NCBI GenBank assembly: GCA_947500505.1
Contig: CANMSL010000011.1
Coordinates: 62,001-126,000, forward strand
From: an uncultured Aquimarina sp.
GTDB lineage: Bacteria; Bacteroidota; Bacteroidia; Flavobacteriales; Flavobacteriaceae
DNA length: 64,000 nt
Direction of reading: 5' to 3'
The translations under genes and the position numbers were made by a program. Below the pieces are notes generated by a model. That model searched no databases, was not told the DNA's origin, and saw nothing but the letters and a program-made list of their open reading frames with translations. Positions 34,728 through 42,585 of the stretch are shown here, one piece after another (within the stretch, counting starts at the first letter, position 1; each line of letters starts with the position of its first letter).

Positions 34728-35552
34728 TTATTGCACCTGACTCATAATCAATTTATCAAAAATCCGATCACCAAAATATTTACGAATAAATAGCATAGGT
34801 TTAGCATATTTGCCCGCAACGTAACGTGTTTTTGGTTTGTTGGCTTTAATTGCTTTCGAGATTAGTTTGGAGATAACCGAACTGGGTGATCCTCCTCCGG
34901 TTTTATTATAAGTTTCGATGGTGGATTTCTCAATCGCTTTGGCTAGTTTGCTGTAGGCAGTATCACCCGATCGCTCCATCATAGGTTTTGTCATCACATC
35001 CCCAAACTCTGTCTGGATTGCTCCCGGTTCTATGATGACCACATCAATCCCGAATTGAGCAACTTCCAGTCTCAGACAATCCGACCAGCCTTCTAAAGCA
35101 TGTTTCGTAGCGTGGTACCAGGCTCCAAGAGGTGTGTACATTTTTCCTCCCATTGAGGAGATATTAATAATTTTTCCACTTTGTTGTTTACGCATATGAG
35201 GTAAAACTAGTTGAGTAAGTCTACCTAATCCAAAAATATTTACTTCAAACTGTCTTCTCGCATCTTCGATAGAAGTGTCTTCTACAGCTCCGTAAATGGC
35301 ATAACCAGCATTATTAACCAATACATCGATTTTTTTATGCTTCTCAATAATGGTATTTACTACGTACTTTATATCCTCATCTATGGTGATGTCCATTTCT
35401 AATGGAAAACCTCCTAATGATGCGATATCTTCCATCTTTTGTATACGTCTTGCAGCAGTATATACAATATGGCCCTCATTGATCAATTGTATAGCTGTTT
35501 CTTTTCCAATTCCTGAGGAGGCTCCTGTGATTAAAATTACATTTTGTTTCAT
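34728..35552 (-). CDS. Short-chain dehydrogenase/reductase (SDR)
   Basis: 274 residues, classical SDR. TGASSGIGKETA for NAD(P), LVNNAGYAIYGAVED, the catalytic Ser in INISSMGGK and YHATKHALEGWSDCLR, then VVIIEPGAIQTEFGD. The N-terminal Arg pair in TAARRIQKM suggests NADP preference. Substrate unknown; similar proteins are annotated as oxidoreductases of hydrophobic alcohols or ketones. It lies downstream of the TetR gene in the same direction, and an operator-like sequence occurs 11 bases upstream of its start, which marks it as a likely repressor target. Confidence 0.93.
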   Translation of the reverse strand: MKQNVILITGASSGIGKETAIQLINEGHIVYTAARRIQKMEDIASLGGFPLEMDITIDEDIKYVVNTIIEKHKKIDVLVNNAGYAIYGAVEDTSIEDARRQFEVNIFGLGRLTQLVLPHMRKQQSGKIINISSMGGKMYTPLGAWYHATKHALEGWSDCLRLEVAQFGIDVVIIEPGAIQTEFGDVMTKPMMERSGDTAYSKLAKAIEKSTIETYNKTGGGSPSSVISKLISKAIKANKPKTRYVAGKYAKPMLFIRKYFGDRIFDKLIMSQVQ

Positions 35553-35562
35553 ATTATTATAA

Positions 35563-35580
35563 TTAGTGAGTACTTACTTA
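35563..35580 (-). promoter_or_regulatory. TetR operator candidate upstream of the SDR gene
   Basis: TTAGTGAGTACTTACTTA, which differs from the sequence upstream of the TetR gene (36248-36265) at only 2 of 18 bases and has a partly palindromic core GTGAGT/ACTTAC. Confidence 0.55.
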
Positions 35581-35638
35581 TTTTTTGTTTAAATTTTTTA
35601 CAGATTATCTGATATTAGCATCCCAAAAAAAGCGTCAA

Positions 35639-35683
35639 TTCGAGTGATTTTCGCAGTGTAACGAAGAATAATAGTATCGAGAA
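35639..35683. repeat. Dispersed-type imperfect palindrome
   Basis: TTCGAGTGATTTTCG ... CGAAGAAT ... TATCGAGAA forms an imperfect hairpin. The outer TTCGAGTG and ATCGAGAA match a motif I recall as a frequent intergenic repeat in Flavobacteriaceae. It lies between the SDR and TetR genes. Confidence 0.45.
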
Positions 35684-35721
35684 TAGCTTTTTAGTTCCAA
35701 AATTTCAAAATAGATTATAGT

Positions 35722-36243
35722 TTATATCTTATATTTTTGAACTAAAAACTCTTTAAACTTTCGTTTGTCTGACATATTATCTTTGATAATTGCAGTCGAA
35801 ACTCCTTCCAGAAAGACCATGATAAATTCTGCTTCCAGCTCTGGTGTTTCATATCCAAGTTGTTGAAAAGCTGTGGTCAATGCTTGTTGCAGCGGTTGCA
35901 TTTTTTCAGGGTTGTTATATTCCAGCTCCCATTTTAGTTTAAACTGAAGCTTCCAGAATTCAAATTCACTTTCCGTAACCGAAAAAGGCATTTCTAAAGT
36001 CAATCGGATAGCTTCTTTGGGGTCTTCTGTGGTTAAGATCGGAATAAATAATTCTTTGATCCGTGTTTCGCCTTGTTGTAAAATGGCTTGTAGCAATCCT
36101 TCTTTGTTCTTAAAATGACGAAAAATCAATCCCTCTGAAACTCCTGCCTGTCGAGCTACTTTGCTCGTAGAGGTAGCAGTATACCCTTCTTTGGCAAAAA
36201 GAGTAAGTGCAGCGTTTAGGATATTTTCTTGTTTCTCTGTCAT
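35722..36243 (-). CDS. TetR/AcrR-family regulator
   Basis: 173 residues. N-terminal HTH: ILNAALTLFAKEGYTATSTSKVARQAGVSEGLIFRHFKNKEGLLQAIL. The C-terminal ligand domain (residues ~60-173) is divergent and shows no recognisable ligand. It is short for a TetR protein but complete. A near-palindrome 5 bases upstream of its start suggests autoregulation, and the same sequence occurs before the SDR and MFS genes, so these probably form a small regulon (inference). Confidence 0.93.
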   Translation of the reverse strand: MTEKQENILNAALTLFAKEGYTATSTSKVARQAGVSEGLIFRHFKNKEGLLQAILQQGETRIKELFIPILTTEDPKEAIRLTLEMPFSVTESEFEFWKLQFKLKWELEYNNPEKMQPLQQALTTAFQQLGYETPELEAEFIMVFLEGVSTAIIKDNMSDKRKFKEFLVQKYKI

Positions 36244-36247
36244 TACA

Positions 36248-36265
36248 TTAGTGAGTAATCACTTA
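36248..36265 (-). promoter_or_regulatory. TetR operator candidate upstream of the tetR gene
   Basis: TTAGTGAGTAATCACTTA, 4 bases upstream of the tetR start codon. A bound repressor here would block its own transcription or translation start region. Confidence 0.55.
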
Positions 36266-36608
36266 CAAAAGTATAAAATATTTTAAAACTGACAAATTTT
36301 TAGTCAAAAAGCTATCGGTTTAGACGAAATTGATATTAACTAACGATAATTCTAAAAAAGATGCACCGATTTGACGTATTGGTTATAAATTGGGTACCTA
36401 TAGATTATAAATCAGTGTCAAGTATCATTTATTACTATTTTTCGATTCAATTATTCTTTAAGGCATCAAACAAGAGGTATAGTGATAGTTGAATTGAGAT
36501 AGTTATTAATATATCATCCTAGAAAATAAGGCTTTAAACTCAAGATTATTGATCGCTCCATAACCTTTTAGAAGCTTGTGTAAGGGCTATAAGTGACGTA
36601 AATCGTTT
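36266..36608. other. No gene seen
   Basis: Roughly 340 AT-rich bases between the tetR gene start and the lipoprotein gene stop. Both strands lack a supported frame, and no strong hairpin was noticed. Confidence 0.45.
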
Positions 36609-37202
36609 TTATTCCGATCCTTTATATACAATTTCAAAGTCAATTGAATTTGGGATACCTAATTCAGTTCGTTTTTTATTAAATCTCTCTTCAGATTTGA
36701 ATTGATATAGATTATCAGGATTCCAGTTTTTTGAAGAGTCCCAATTCCGCATATCAATTATATGATAGTAAATTGAATCCTTATAGGGAAAAAGCCAATT
36801 TGGAGGATTCCATGCATTATTTACATGATACCACTTTCCTTTTTTCTCATAATATCTGTCATCAGAACTCAAATAAATTGTATCATTCGGTTCAGTTAGT
36901 AAATAGTCTCCTGTTTTCTCGTCGTAATTAAAAAGTCGATGTTGTATTTCTTTTTCTTTGTTCGGATAACTTTTAGCGATTAGATATTCCTGATTGTACC
37001 CTACAGCAAATACAGTTTCTGGGATAATCAGTAAACCTCCAAAATCTCCACGTACCATTCCGAATGTTATCGTTTGGTTTTTTGGTTCTCCCCACCATTC
37101 TAATTTCAAGTCCTTAACTAACGGTTTTGAAAAGTTTTGCTTATCAAAAAAGCAACTTGATGTTAGAATTAAAATTAATGATATGTAAATCGTTTTTTTC
37201 AA
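36609..37202 (-). CDS. Lipoprotein of unknown function
   Basis: 197 residues. MKKTIYISLILILTSSCFFDKQ is a lipoprotein signal with Cys17. The mature part is rich in aromatic residues (EWWGEPKNQTITFGMV, KGKWYHVNNAWNPPNWLFPYKDS, MRNWDSSKNWNPDNLYQF), suggesting beta structure. I do not recognise the family. It is isolated between noncoding DNA and a decayed gene, consistent with a variable locus. Confidence 0.72.
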   Translation of the reverse strand: MKKTIYISLILILTSSCFFDKQNFSKPLVKDLKLEWWGEPKNQTITFGMVRGDFGGLLIIPETVFAVGYNQEYLIAKSYPNKEKEIQHRLFNYDEKTGDYLLTEPNDTIYLSSDDRYYEKKGKWYHVNNAWNPPNWLFPYKDSIYYHIIDMRNWDSSKNWNPDNLYQFKSEERFNKKRTELGIPNSIDFEIVYKGSE

Positions 37203-37426
37203 ATGGTATGCAATGGTTTGTGTATGATTAGCTGGGTGAAAGTATGCAGGTGCTTTCTTCCGTTGCTAAAAATAATTAATTTAGGTGAATTTTCGACAGG
37301 GAAATTCCACCGAAATTTATTTGAATCGGGTCATGCGTAGTTGTTTAAAATTTGATTGTCTAATTTGAAACTAGTTGGTCCTTTTGATAAAATTCTAATA
37401 ATTCTATTCTGTTTAAATTATCTATT

Positions 37427-37777
37427 TCAGTCAGAATTCATTTCTGCCTGGGGTCTGTTTGCTTTTTTCATTTCAAAAGCAATAAGGTTATCTTGTTCAA
37501 TAATTTGTCCACGACTGTGAATTATCATATCGTAATTGATAATACTCTCGTTTAGTTCATCATCAAGTATTGTCTTTATTCGATCTCCATAATTTCTGTT
37601 ATATTTAGGGTTAACATAATAACTTGAAAAGTCAGAATTATTAATATTCTTACTTGAATAAATTGCCAATCGACCATTAAGGTTCCTTTCCGCTATGCCA
37701 TTTTGAATATTGACAATTTAACATTACAAACACGTTTCGCTTGACGCTTTAAATATTTCGATAAGCTGTTCTTCCAT
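37427..37777 (-). pseudogene. Decayed gene with 'DxIIHSRG...DNLIAFEMKK' core
   Basis: A single frame on the minus strand from ATG 37777 reads MEEQLIEIFKASSETCL, two TAA stops near 37723-37730, then IVNIQNGIAERNLNGRLAIYSS, YYVNPKYNRNYGDRIKTILDDEL and YDMIIHSRGQIIEQDNLIAFEMKKANRPQAEMNSD, before a TGA at 37427. The conserved family I recall continues 'SDR.RL', so the TGA probably replaces an Arg codon, and the downstream DNA shows no continuation. The intact family is an uncharacterised protein with a nuclease-like strand (E-x-K core, here EMKK), found near defence and mobile loci. Only the 80-residue end could still be translated. Confidence 0.6.
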
Positions 37778-37911
37778 TTCTAATTATAAACAATAGGTGA
37801 TATAATTACTGTTATACCCATTTGTAATTATTTGTATATGTTATGATTTGTAACTAATTACTATATAAAGAAACATAAAATTCCTTATGATTCAAAAACA
37901 AGAAATCAGAT

Positions 37912-39171
37912 TTACTTTTTCTCTCTGTATAATTTATAATAATACCACGCAGCAATTCCACCAATACAAGAAAACAGGGCTAGCATCCAGAATACATATT
38001 GGTGACCCTGTATACCTGGAGCGTTGTCCAATAAATAGCCCATCGCAGGTCCGGCAAAGATATCTGGAGTGTAACCGATTAAAGAAATCAATCCAACTGC
38101 TGTTCCTGTCAGTACCAATGGAATTTTTCCTCGTTGCATTACTGCAAAATATAAAGAACGGGCAGCATACACCCCAGTGGCTACGATTAATATTGATATA
38201 AAAAACAAGGTAGTGCCTGATGCTGTAATCCAGCCCAATGCAAATAATAACGCTCCAAAAAAGGAGATAATAAAACTAACTAACAACCAAAAAGTAGTTT
38301 GTGTACGATCGGCTAATACACCAATCAACACCCCAATGACAGGTCGTATAAATAGCAAAAAAGTACCCACCTGCGCAGATTTTACCTGATCATATAACAT
38401 CACATCGGTAGCATAGAGCGAAAAAACGTCAGTGATTTTGTAGCCTACATAGGCACATAAAATAATGATCATCAATAACCATACAGATGGTAATCGCAGT
38501 ACTTGTGCAATTTGTGAGAAGGTAATTTTTTCTAAGATGATTTCTTGTTCGGTTTTTTGATCTAATTTCATAAAAAACCATACTAGAATTCCAACCAGGC
38601 TTACAATACCAGATGATACTAGTATCACTTGTTTAAATGCTGCTCTGCTTTCTGAGAGGGTTGCCTCTGCAATTTCAGAAGTAATAAATAATGAAAAAAT
38701 GAAGACACCCATCGCGCCAAATAGTGCTCCTACTAATCCGCGTCCCCCATCAAGAAACCCAAATGCTTTTCCCTGTGAGGTGGATCCGCCCCAAACTCGG
38801 GTAGCTTTGATCATCGGAGCCCAGAATAAAAAAATAGTGGTAAATCCCCAATATCCATATAATACTTGCAGTGTCGTGTATCCGGGAAATGTGGCATATA
38901 CCAATCCGCCCAGAGCAGTCATCCATAATGCTACCGCAATCAATTTTCTAGGAGGAAATTTATCGGCTAAAGGGCCACCAAAAAGATAGGATAGCAACGC
39001 GACAATTCCGTATACAGAAAAGCAAAGCCCTAACTGTAGATTATTCAGACCAAAGGCTTCGAGCACGGTTGGTCTAAAAACCCGGGCGAGTACAAAGGGA
39101 AGAATAAATACAGATTCTCCAGCCAAAATCAATAATACTAAAAAATACCAGGGCGCTTTTTTTTGATTCAT
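37912..39171 (-). CDS. Major facilitator superfamily transporter
   Basis: 419 residues with 12 predicted spans in two six-helix halves. Motif A-like loop GGPLADKFPPRKLIAV after helix 2, and GKAFGFLDGGRGLVGALFGAMG in helix 5, a pattern shared with organic-phosphate and related antiporters. The second half has the loop GVLADRTQTTFWL. Substrate unknown. The gene is divergent from nothing close by and carries a copy of the TetR-operator-like sequence 24 bases upstream of its start, which links it to the SDR and TetR genes. Confidence 0.9.
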   Translation of the reverse strand: MNQKKAPWYFLVLLILAGESVFILPFVLARVFRPTVLEAFGLNNLQLGLCFSVYGIVALLSYLFGGPLADKFPPRKLIAVALWMTALGGLVYATFPGYTTLQVLYGYWGFTTIFLFWAPMIKATRVWGGSTSQGKAFGFLDGGRGLVGALFGAMGVFIFSLFITSEIAEATLSESRAAFKQVILVSSGIVSLVGILVWFFMKLDQKTEQEIILEKITFSQIAQVLRLPSVWLLMIIILCAYVGYKITDVFSLYATDVMLYDQVKSAQVGTFLLFIRPVIGVLIGVLADRTQTTFWLLVSFIISFFGALLFALGWITASGTTLFFISILIVATGVYAARSLYFAVMQRGKIPLVLTGTAVGLISLIGYTPDIFAGPAMGYLLDNAPGIQGHQYVFWMLALFSCIGGIAAWYYYKLYREKK

Positions 39172-39195
39172 ATGGTAGATGAGATTAGAATTTCA

Positions 39196-39213
39196 GATGT
39201 AAGTGCTTACATA
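39196..39213 (-). promoter_or_regulatory. TetR operator candidate upstream of the MFS gene
   Basis: GATGTAAGTGCTTACATA contains a perfect 14-base palindrome (TGTAAGT/GCTTACA apart from the centre) and matches the SDR-gene site at 12 of 18 bases. Confidence 0.5.
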
Positions 39214-39487
39214 TTTGCTTAAAGATAGTATTTGTAATTGTTATTACTGTACAGTGAGTGTTTCTATGTATCAGGAATGTAGATTTCAACCTGCATTTCA
39301 ATTGAACTTCGATAGCACTTCGACAAGCTCAGTGTGACACAGTATGACAAGGTTAGTTTTTTTGTCATTCCAGCGTGGGCTAGAATCTAAAGCAATAATA
39401 AGAAGTTCAAAAATGTTTCACTTGCATCGAATTCATAATTTCGAATAGATGATTGACATGAAGAAAGATAGCAGTTTATCAATCCTG
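39214..39487. other. Intergenic region with dispersed-repeat-like sequence
   Basis: No gene seen. The segment CACTTCGACAAGCTCAGTG (39316-39334) and the following TGTCATTCCAGCGTGGGC (39363 on) resemble widely dispersed intergenic repeats of marine Bacteroidota. Confidence 0.45.
39316..39334. repeat. Dispersed intergenic repeat (CACTGAGCTTGTCGAAGTG type)
   Basis: The reverse complement, CACTGAGCTTGTCGAAGTG, is a sequence I recall as repeated in many bacterial genomes. The ends CACT/AGTG are inverted. Only one copy is in the window. Confidence 0.45.
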
Positions 39488-39964
39488 CTATAGAGATTCT
39501 TTTTTCAAATTCATTCTCATGCGAACCAGGTATTTTTCAAAACCTGCTTTTTCGTAAGCTCTAATAGCTCTTGGGTTTTGATCATACACATCCAGCTGTA
39601 TTTCGTCAATGCTTTCTGCTACAAACCAATCTGATAGATAGCTAATGATTTGCTGGCTGATGCCTTTTCCTCTAAAGGCTTCCTTTACATACATAAAGCC
39701 TATATAGCCTAATTTTTCCTGTTTGAAATATTCTTTTCGATTTCTGATCTGGCCATAACCACTGCCAACAACTTCTCCGTCAACCTCTGCAACAACAACT
39801 TCTGTGTGATCGGATTTTATATATTCGCCAAGATCGTAGTAGCTTATTTTTTCTTCGGTTTTTAGCGTTGGATCCATGGGTGTTTCTGCTTCTATGATTT
39901 TTTGTTCAAAATCCAGTAGTGTAGGTAGGTCTTCGAGAGTTGCTTTCCTAATGGTAGAATTCAT
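39488..39964 (-). CDS. GNAT-family N-acetyltransferase
   Basis: Start at 39964 (MNSTIRKATLEDLPTLLDFEQ) gives 158 residues; the longer frame runs back through the terminator into pruA. Motif A of the acetyl-CoA site is IGFMYVKEAFRGKGISQQIISYLSDWF (residues ~92-118); the C-terminal LDVYDQNPRAIRAYEKAGFEKYLVRM is the usual beta6-alpha4 end. The acceptor is unknown. Monocistronic or weakly coupled to pruA. Confidence 0.92.
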   Translation of the reverse strand: MNSTIRKATLEDLPTLLDFEQKIIEAETPMDPTLKTEEKISYYDLGEYIKSDHTEVVVAEVDGEVVGSGYGQIRNRKEYFKQEKLGYIGFMYVKEAFRGKGISQQIISYLSDWFVAESIDEIQLDVYDQNPRAIRAYEKAGFEKYLVRMRMNLKKESL

Positions 39965-39990
39965 CTTATATAATTGTATATGAAAAGTAT

Positions 39991-40012
39991 AAAAGCGCCA
40001 TTTGGCGCTTTT
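39991..40012 (-). terminator. Terminator of pruA
   Basis: Ten-base arms AAAAGCGCCA / TGGCGCTTTT with a 2-base loop, 21 bases past the pruA stop on the minus strand. Confidence 0.85.
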
Positions 40013-40032
40013 ATTACTAAGTTTTATAAAAA

Positions 40033-41661
40033 TTATTCTCCTAAGAAAGGATATCTGTAATCTTCTGGAGTTACAAATGTTTCTTTGATCGTTCTTGGTG
40101 ATACCCAACGTAATAAATTCAGGTATGATCCAGCTTTATCATTCGTTCCTGATGCTCTGGCTCCGCCAAACGGTTGTTGTCCTACAACCGCACCTGTTGG
40201 TTTATCGTTGATATAGAAATTACCAGCTGCATTTTCTAACACTTTGGTAGCTTCAGCAGCAGCATATCTGTTTCTAGAGAATATAGCTCCTGTTAGTGCA
40301 TATTCACTAGTCTGATCTACCAGAGCTAATGTTTCCTCCCATTTATCATCATCATATACATAGATAGTAATTACAGGTCCAAAAAGCTCCGTACACATCG
40401 TGGTGTATTTTGGATCTTCTGCAAGGATAACGGTTGGTTCGATAAAGTATCCTTTGGATTTATCGTAACCACCACCAGCTATGATGGTTGCTCCTTTATC
40501 TTCTTTTGCCTGATCAATATACTTAGCAAGCTTATCAAAAGAACCTTCGTGAATTACGGCAGTAATAAAGTTACCCATATCTTCCGGCGACCCCATTTTA
40601 AAAGATTTGATATCTGCTTTTAAGAATTTCTCAACATCAGCCCATAAGCTTTTAGGAATATACGCTCTGGATGCAGCGCTACATTTTTGTCCTTGGAATT
40701 CGAATGCTCCACGAGAAATCCCTGTAGCTACTTGCTTGGCATTTGCACTTGGATGTGCTACAATAAAATCTTTTCCACCTGTTTCACCTACGATTCTTGG
40801 GTACGTTTTATAGTTATGAATATTGGTTCCGATTTTAGCCCAGATATCTTTGAATACATGAGTACTACCGGTAAAGTGAATCCCTGCAAAATCTGGACTT
40901 GCTAATACGGTATCTGTAATCATCACCGGATCTCCATACACTACATTAATAACGCCATCGGGTACTCCTGCTTCTTTGAAAATATCTACAATCACTTTTG
41001 CAGAATAGATTTGGCTATCACTTGGTTTCCAAACTACTGTGTTCCCCATTAAAGCAGCACTCGCAGGTAAATTTCCGGCGATTGCAGTAAAGTTAAACGG
41101 AGTGATCGCATAAATAAATCCTTCCAGCGGTCTGTATTCTAACCGGTTCCACGCACCCGAAGTAGAATCTGGTTGATCTTCATAGATTTGAGTCATAAAT
41201 TCTACATTAAAACGTAGGAAATCTATAAACTCACAAGCAGCATCAATTTCTGCCTGGAAAATATTCTTAGATTGCGCTAACATAGTAGCAGCATTGATCT
41301 TGGCTCTATAAGGTCCAGCGATTAATTCTGCAGCTCTTAAGAAGATAGCAGCACGTTGTTCCCATGCTAAATCTGCCCATTTTTTGCGTGCTTCGATAGC
41401 AGTATCAATAGCTTTTTGAATATGTTGTTTTTCAGCTCTGTGATAGGTTCCTAATTGATGTTTATGGTCGTGAGGAGGTGACATTGTTCCCGTATCTCCA
41501 GTTCTGATTTCTTCCCCATCGATATAAAGAGGTACATCTACAGATGAATTGTACATCGACTTATATGTTGCCAGAACTTCTTCTCTTTCAGGAGTCCCCG
41601 GAGCATATGATTTTACAGGCTCATTTATAGCTGTTGGAACTTGAAAAAAACCTTTTCCCAT
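40033..41661 (-). CDS. pruA: L-glutamate gamma-semialdehyde dehydrogenase (1-pyrroline-5-carboxylate dehydrogenase)
   Basis: 542 residues, group 4 aldehyde dehydrogenase. Catalytic Cys in GAFEFQGQKCSAASRAYIPK, general base Glu in RIVGETGGKDFIVAHP, NAD site GIHFTGSTHVFKDIW, and EYRPLEGFIYAITPFNFTAIAGNLPASAALMGNTVVWKPSD. The C-terminus PTGAVVGQQPFGGARASGTNDKAGSYLNLLRWVSPR is the P5CDH signature. It oxidises P5C to glutamate in proline catabolism. The proline dehydrogenase gene is not next to it. Confidence 0.97.
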   Translation of the reverse strand: MGKGFFQVPTAINEPVKSYAPGTPEREEVLATYKSMYNSSVDVPLYIDGEEIRTGDTGTMSPPHDHKHQLGTYHRAEKQHIQKAIDTAIEARKKWADLAWEQRAAIFLRAAELIAGPYRAKINAATMLAQSKNIFQAEIDAACEFIDFLRFNVEFMTQIYEDQPDSTSGAWNRLEYRPLEGFIYAITPFNFTAIAGNLPASAALMGNTVVWKPSDSQIYSAKVIVDIFKEAGVPDGVINVVYGDPVMITDTVLASPDFAGIHFTGSTHVFKDIWAKIGTNIHNYKTYPRIVGETGGKDFIVAHPSANAKQVATGISRGAFEFQGQKCSAASRAYIPKSLWADVEKFLKADIKSFKMGSPEDMGNFITAVIHEGSFDKLAKYIDQAKEDKGATIIAGGGYDKSKGYFIEPTVILAEDPKYTTMCTELFGPVITIYVYDDDKWEETLALVDQTSEYALTGAIFSRNRYAAAEATKVLENAAGNFYINDKPTGAVVGQQPFGGARASGTNDKAGSYLNLLRWVSPRTIKETFVTPEDYRYPFLGE

Positions 41662-41713
41662 GATATTGTATATTAGTTTTAATTAGTAAGATGTGTTAGA
41701 ATATATAAAGCGG

Positions 41714-41721
41714 CAAAGATA
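41714..41721 (-). promoter_or_regulatory. -7 element for pruA
   Basis: TATCTTTG on the minus strand, 53 bases upstream of the pruA start. Confidence 0.55.
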
Positions 41722-41821
41722 GGAAATTATGAAGGGTAATATTGAATTTAACCTTTTATAAACATGAATACTATGTATTTTTTTTTGTAAGTTGTGCGAT
41801 AATTATCCGACCTAAATATCT

Positions 41822-42538
41822 ATGTGTACAGTAACTCTAGTCCCCACGCAAGAAAATAGTTTTATATTGACCTCTAATCGGGATGAGGCAATAAATCGAA
41901 AAACCTTACTTCCTGAATTTTATCAGATTAATAATACGCGCATGTTGTTTCCTAAAGATGCCGTGGCCGGGGGAACCTGGATCGGACTTAGTGATAAAAA
42001 TACCATGATTTGTTTGCTTAATGGTGGTTTTGAAACTCATGAAAGATTGGTGTCTTATAGACAAAGTAGAGGAGTAGTGGTAAAAGATTTACTGGGTTCA
42101 GATGATTTGAAAAATTCAATTTTATTGTATGATTACAAAGGAATTGAACCTTTTACAATAGTGGCTGCCAGTTGGCAGTCGAATCTTGAATTTTTCGAAT
42201 TGGTATGGAATGGAAAAGAAAAGCATTTCAGAACCCTGAAAAAAGAAATACACATTTGGTCTTCTTCTACTTTATATACTCCTAAAATGAAAAAAACAAG
42301 AGAAGACTGGTTGGAAGCATTTGAACGGCAAAATGTACTTACATCTGATACACTTTTGGATTTTCATAAGAATGCGGGAGTTGGAGATAAAGATGTGGAT
42401 TTACAAATTGACAGAGGTTTTCTAAAAACCAGAAGCATTACTCAGGTTGTTAAAAATGTTGAAGAGCTAACGATGCGTTATGAAAATCTTCAGAATAAAG
42501 AAGTGAATACTGTTGCTTTTGAAGGTATTACTGCATAG
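41822..42538 (+). CDS. NRDE-family (TANGO2-like) protein
   Basis: 238 residues beginning MCTVTLVPTQENSFILTSNRDEAINRKT, with the NRDE motif that names the family, then GGTWIGLSDKNTMICLLNGGF. The N-terminal Cys after Met resembles an Ntn-hydrolase nucleophile. Human TANGO2 is implicated in heme or lipid handling; the bacterial role is not settled. The next gene follows after about 45 bases in the same direction. Confidence 0.9.
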   Translation: MCTVTLVPTQENSFILTSNRDEAINRKTLLPEFYQINNTRMLFPKDAVAGGTWIGLSDKNTMICLLNGGFETHERLVSYRQSRGVVVKDLLGSDDLKNSILLYDYKGIEPFTIVAASWQSNLEFFELVWNGKEKHFRTLKKEIHIWSSSTLYTPKMKKTREDWLEAFERQNVLTSDTLLDFHKNAGVGDKDVDLQIDRGFLKTRSITQVVKNVEELTMRYENLQNKEVNTVAFEGITA

Positions 42539-42585
42539 TTGCTACAGGTTTTGGAAATAAGTATAATTAAAATTTTAAACGTGTG

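Noticed and set aside
37912..39171. Assigning the MFS protein to a defined substrate such as a sugar phosphate
   Set aside because: Only helix-5 similarity supports it; not enough for a substrate call.
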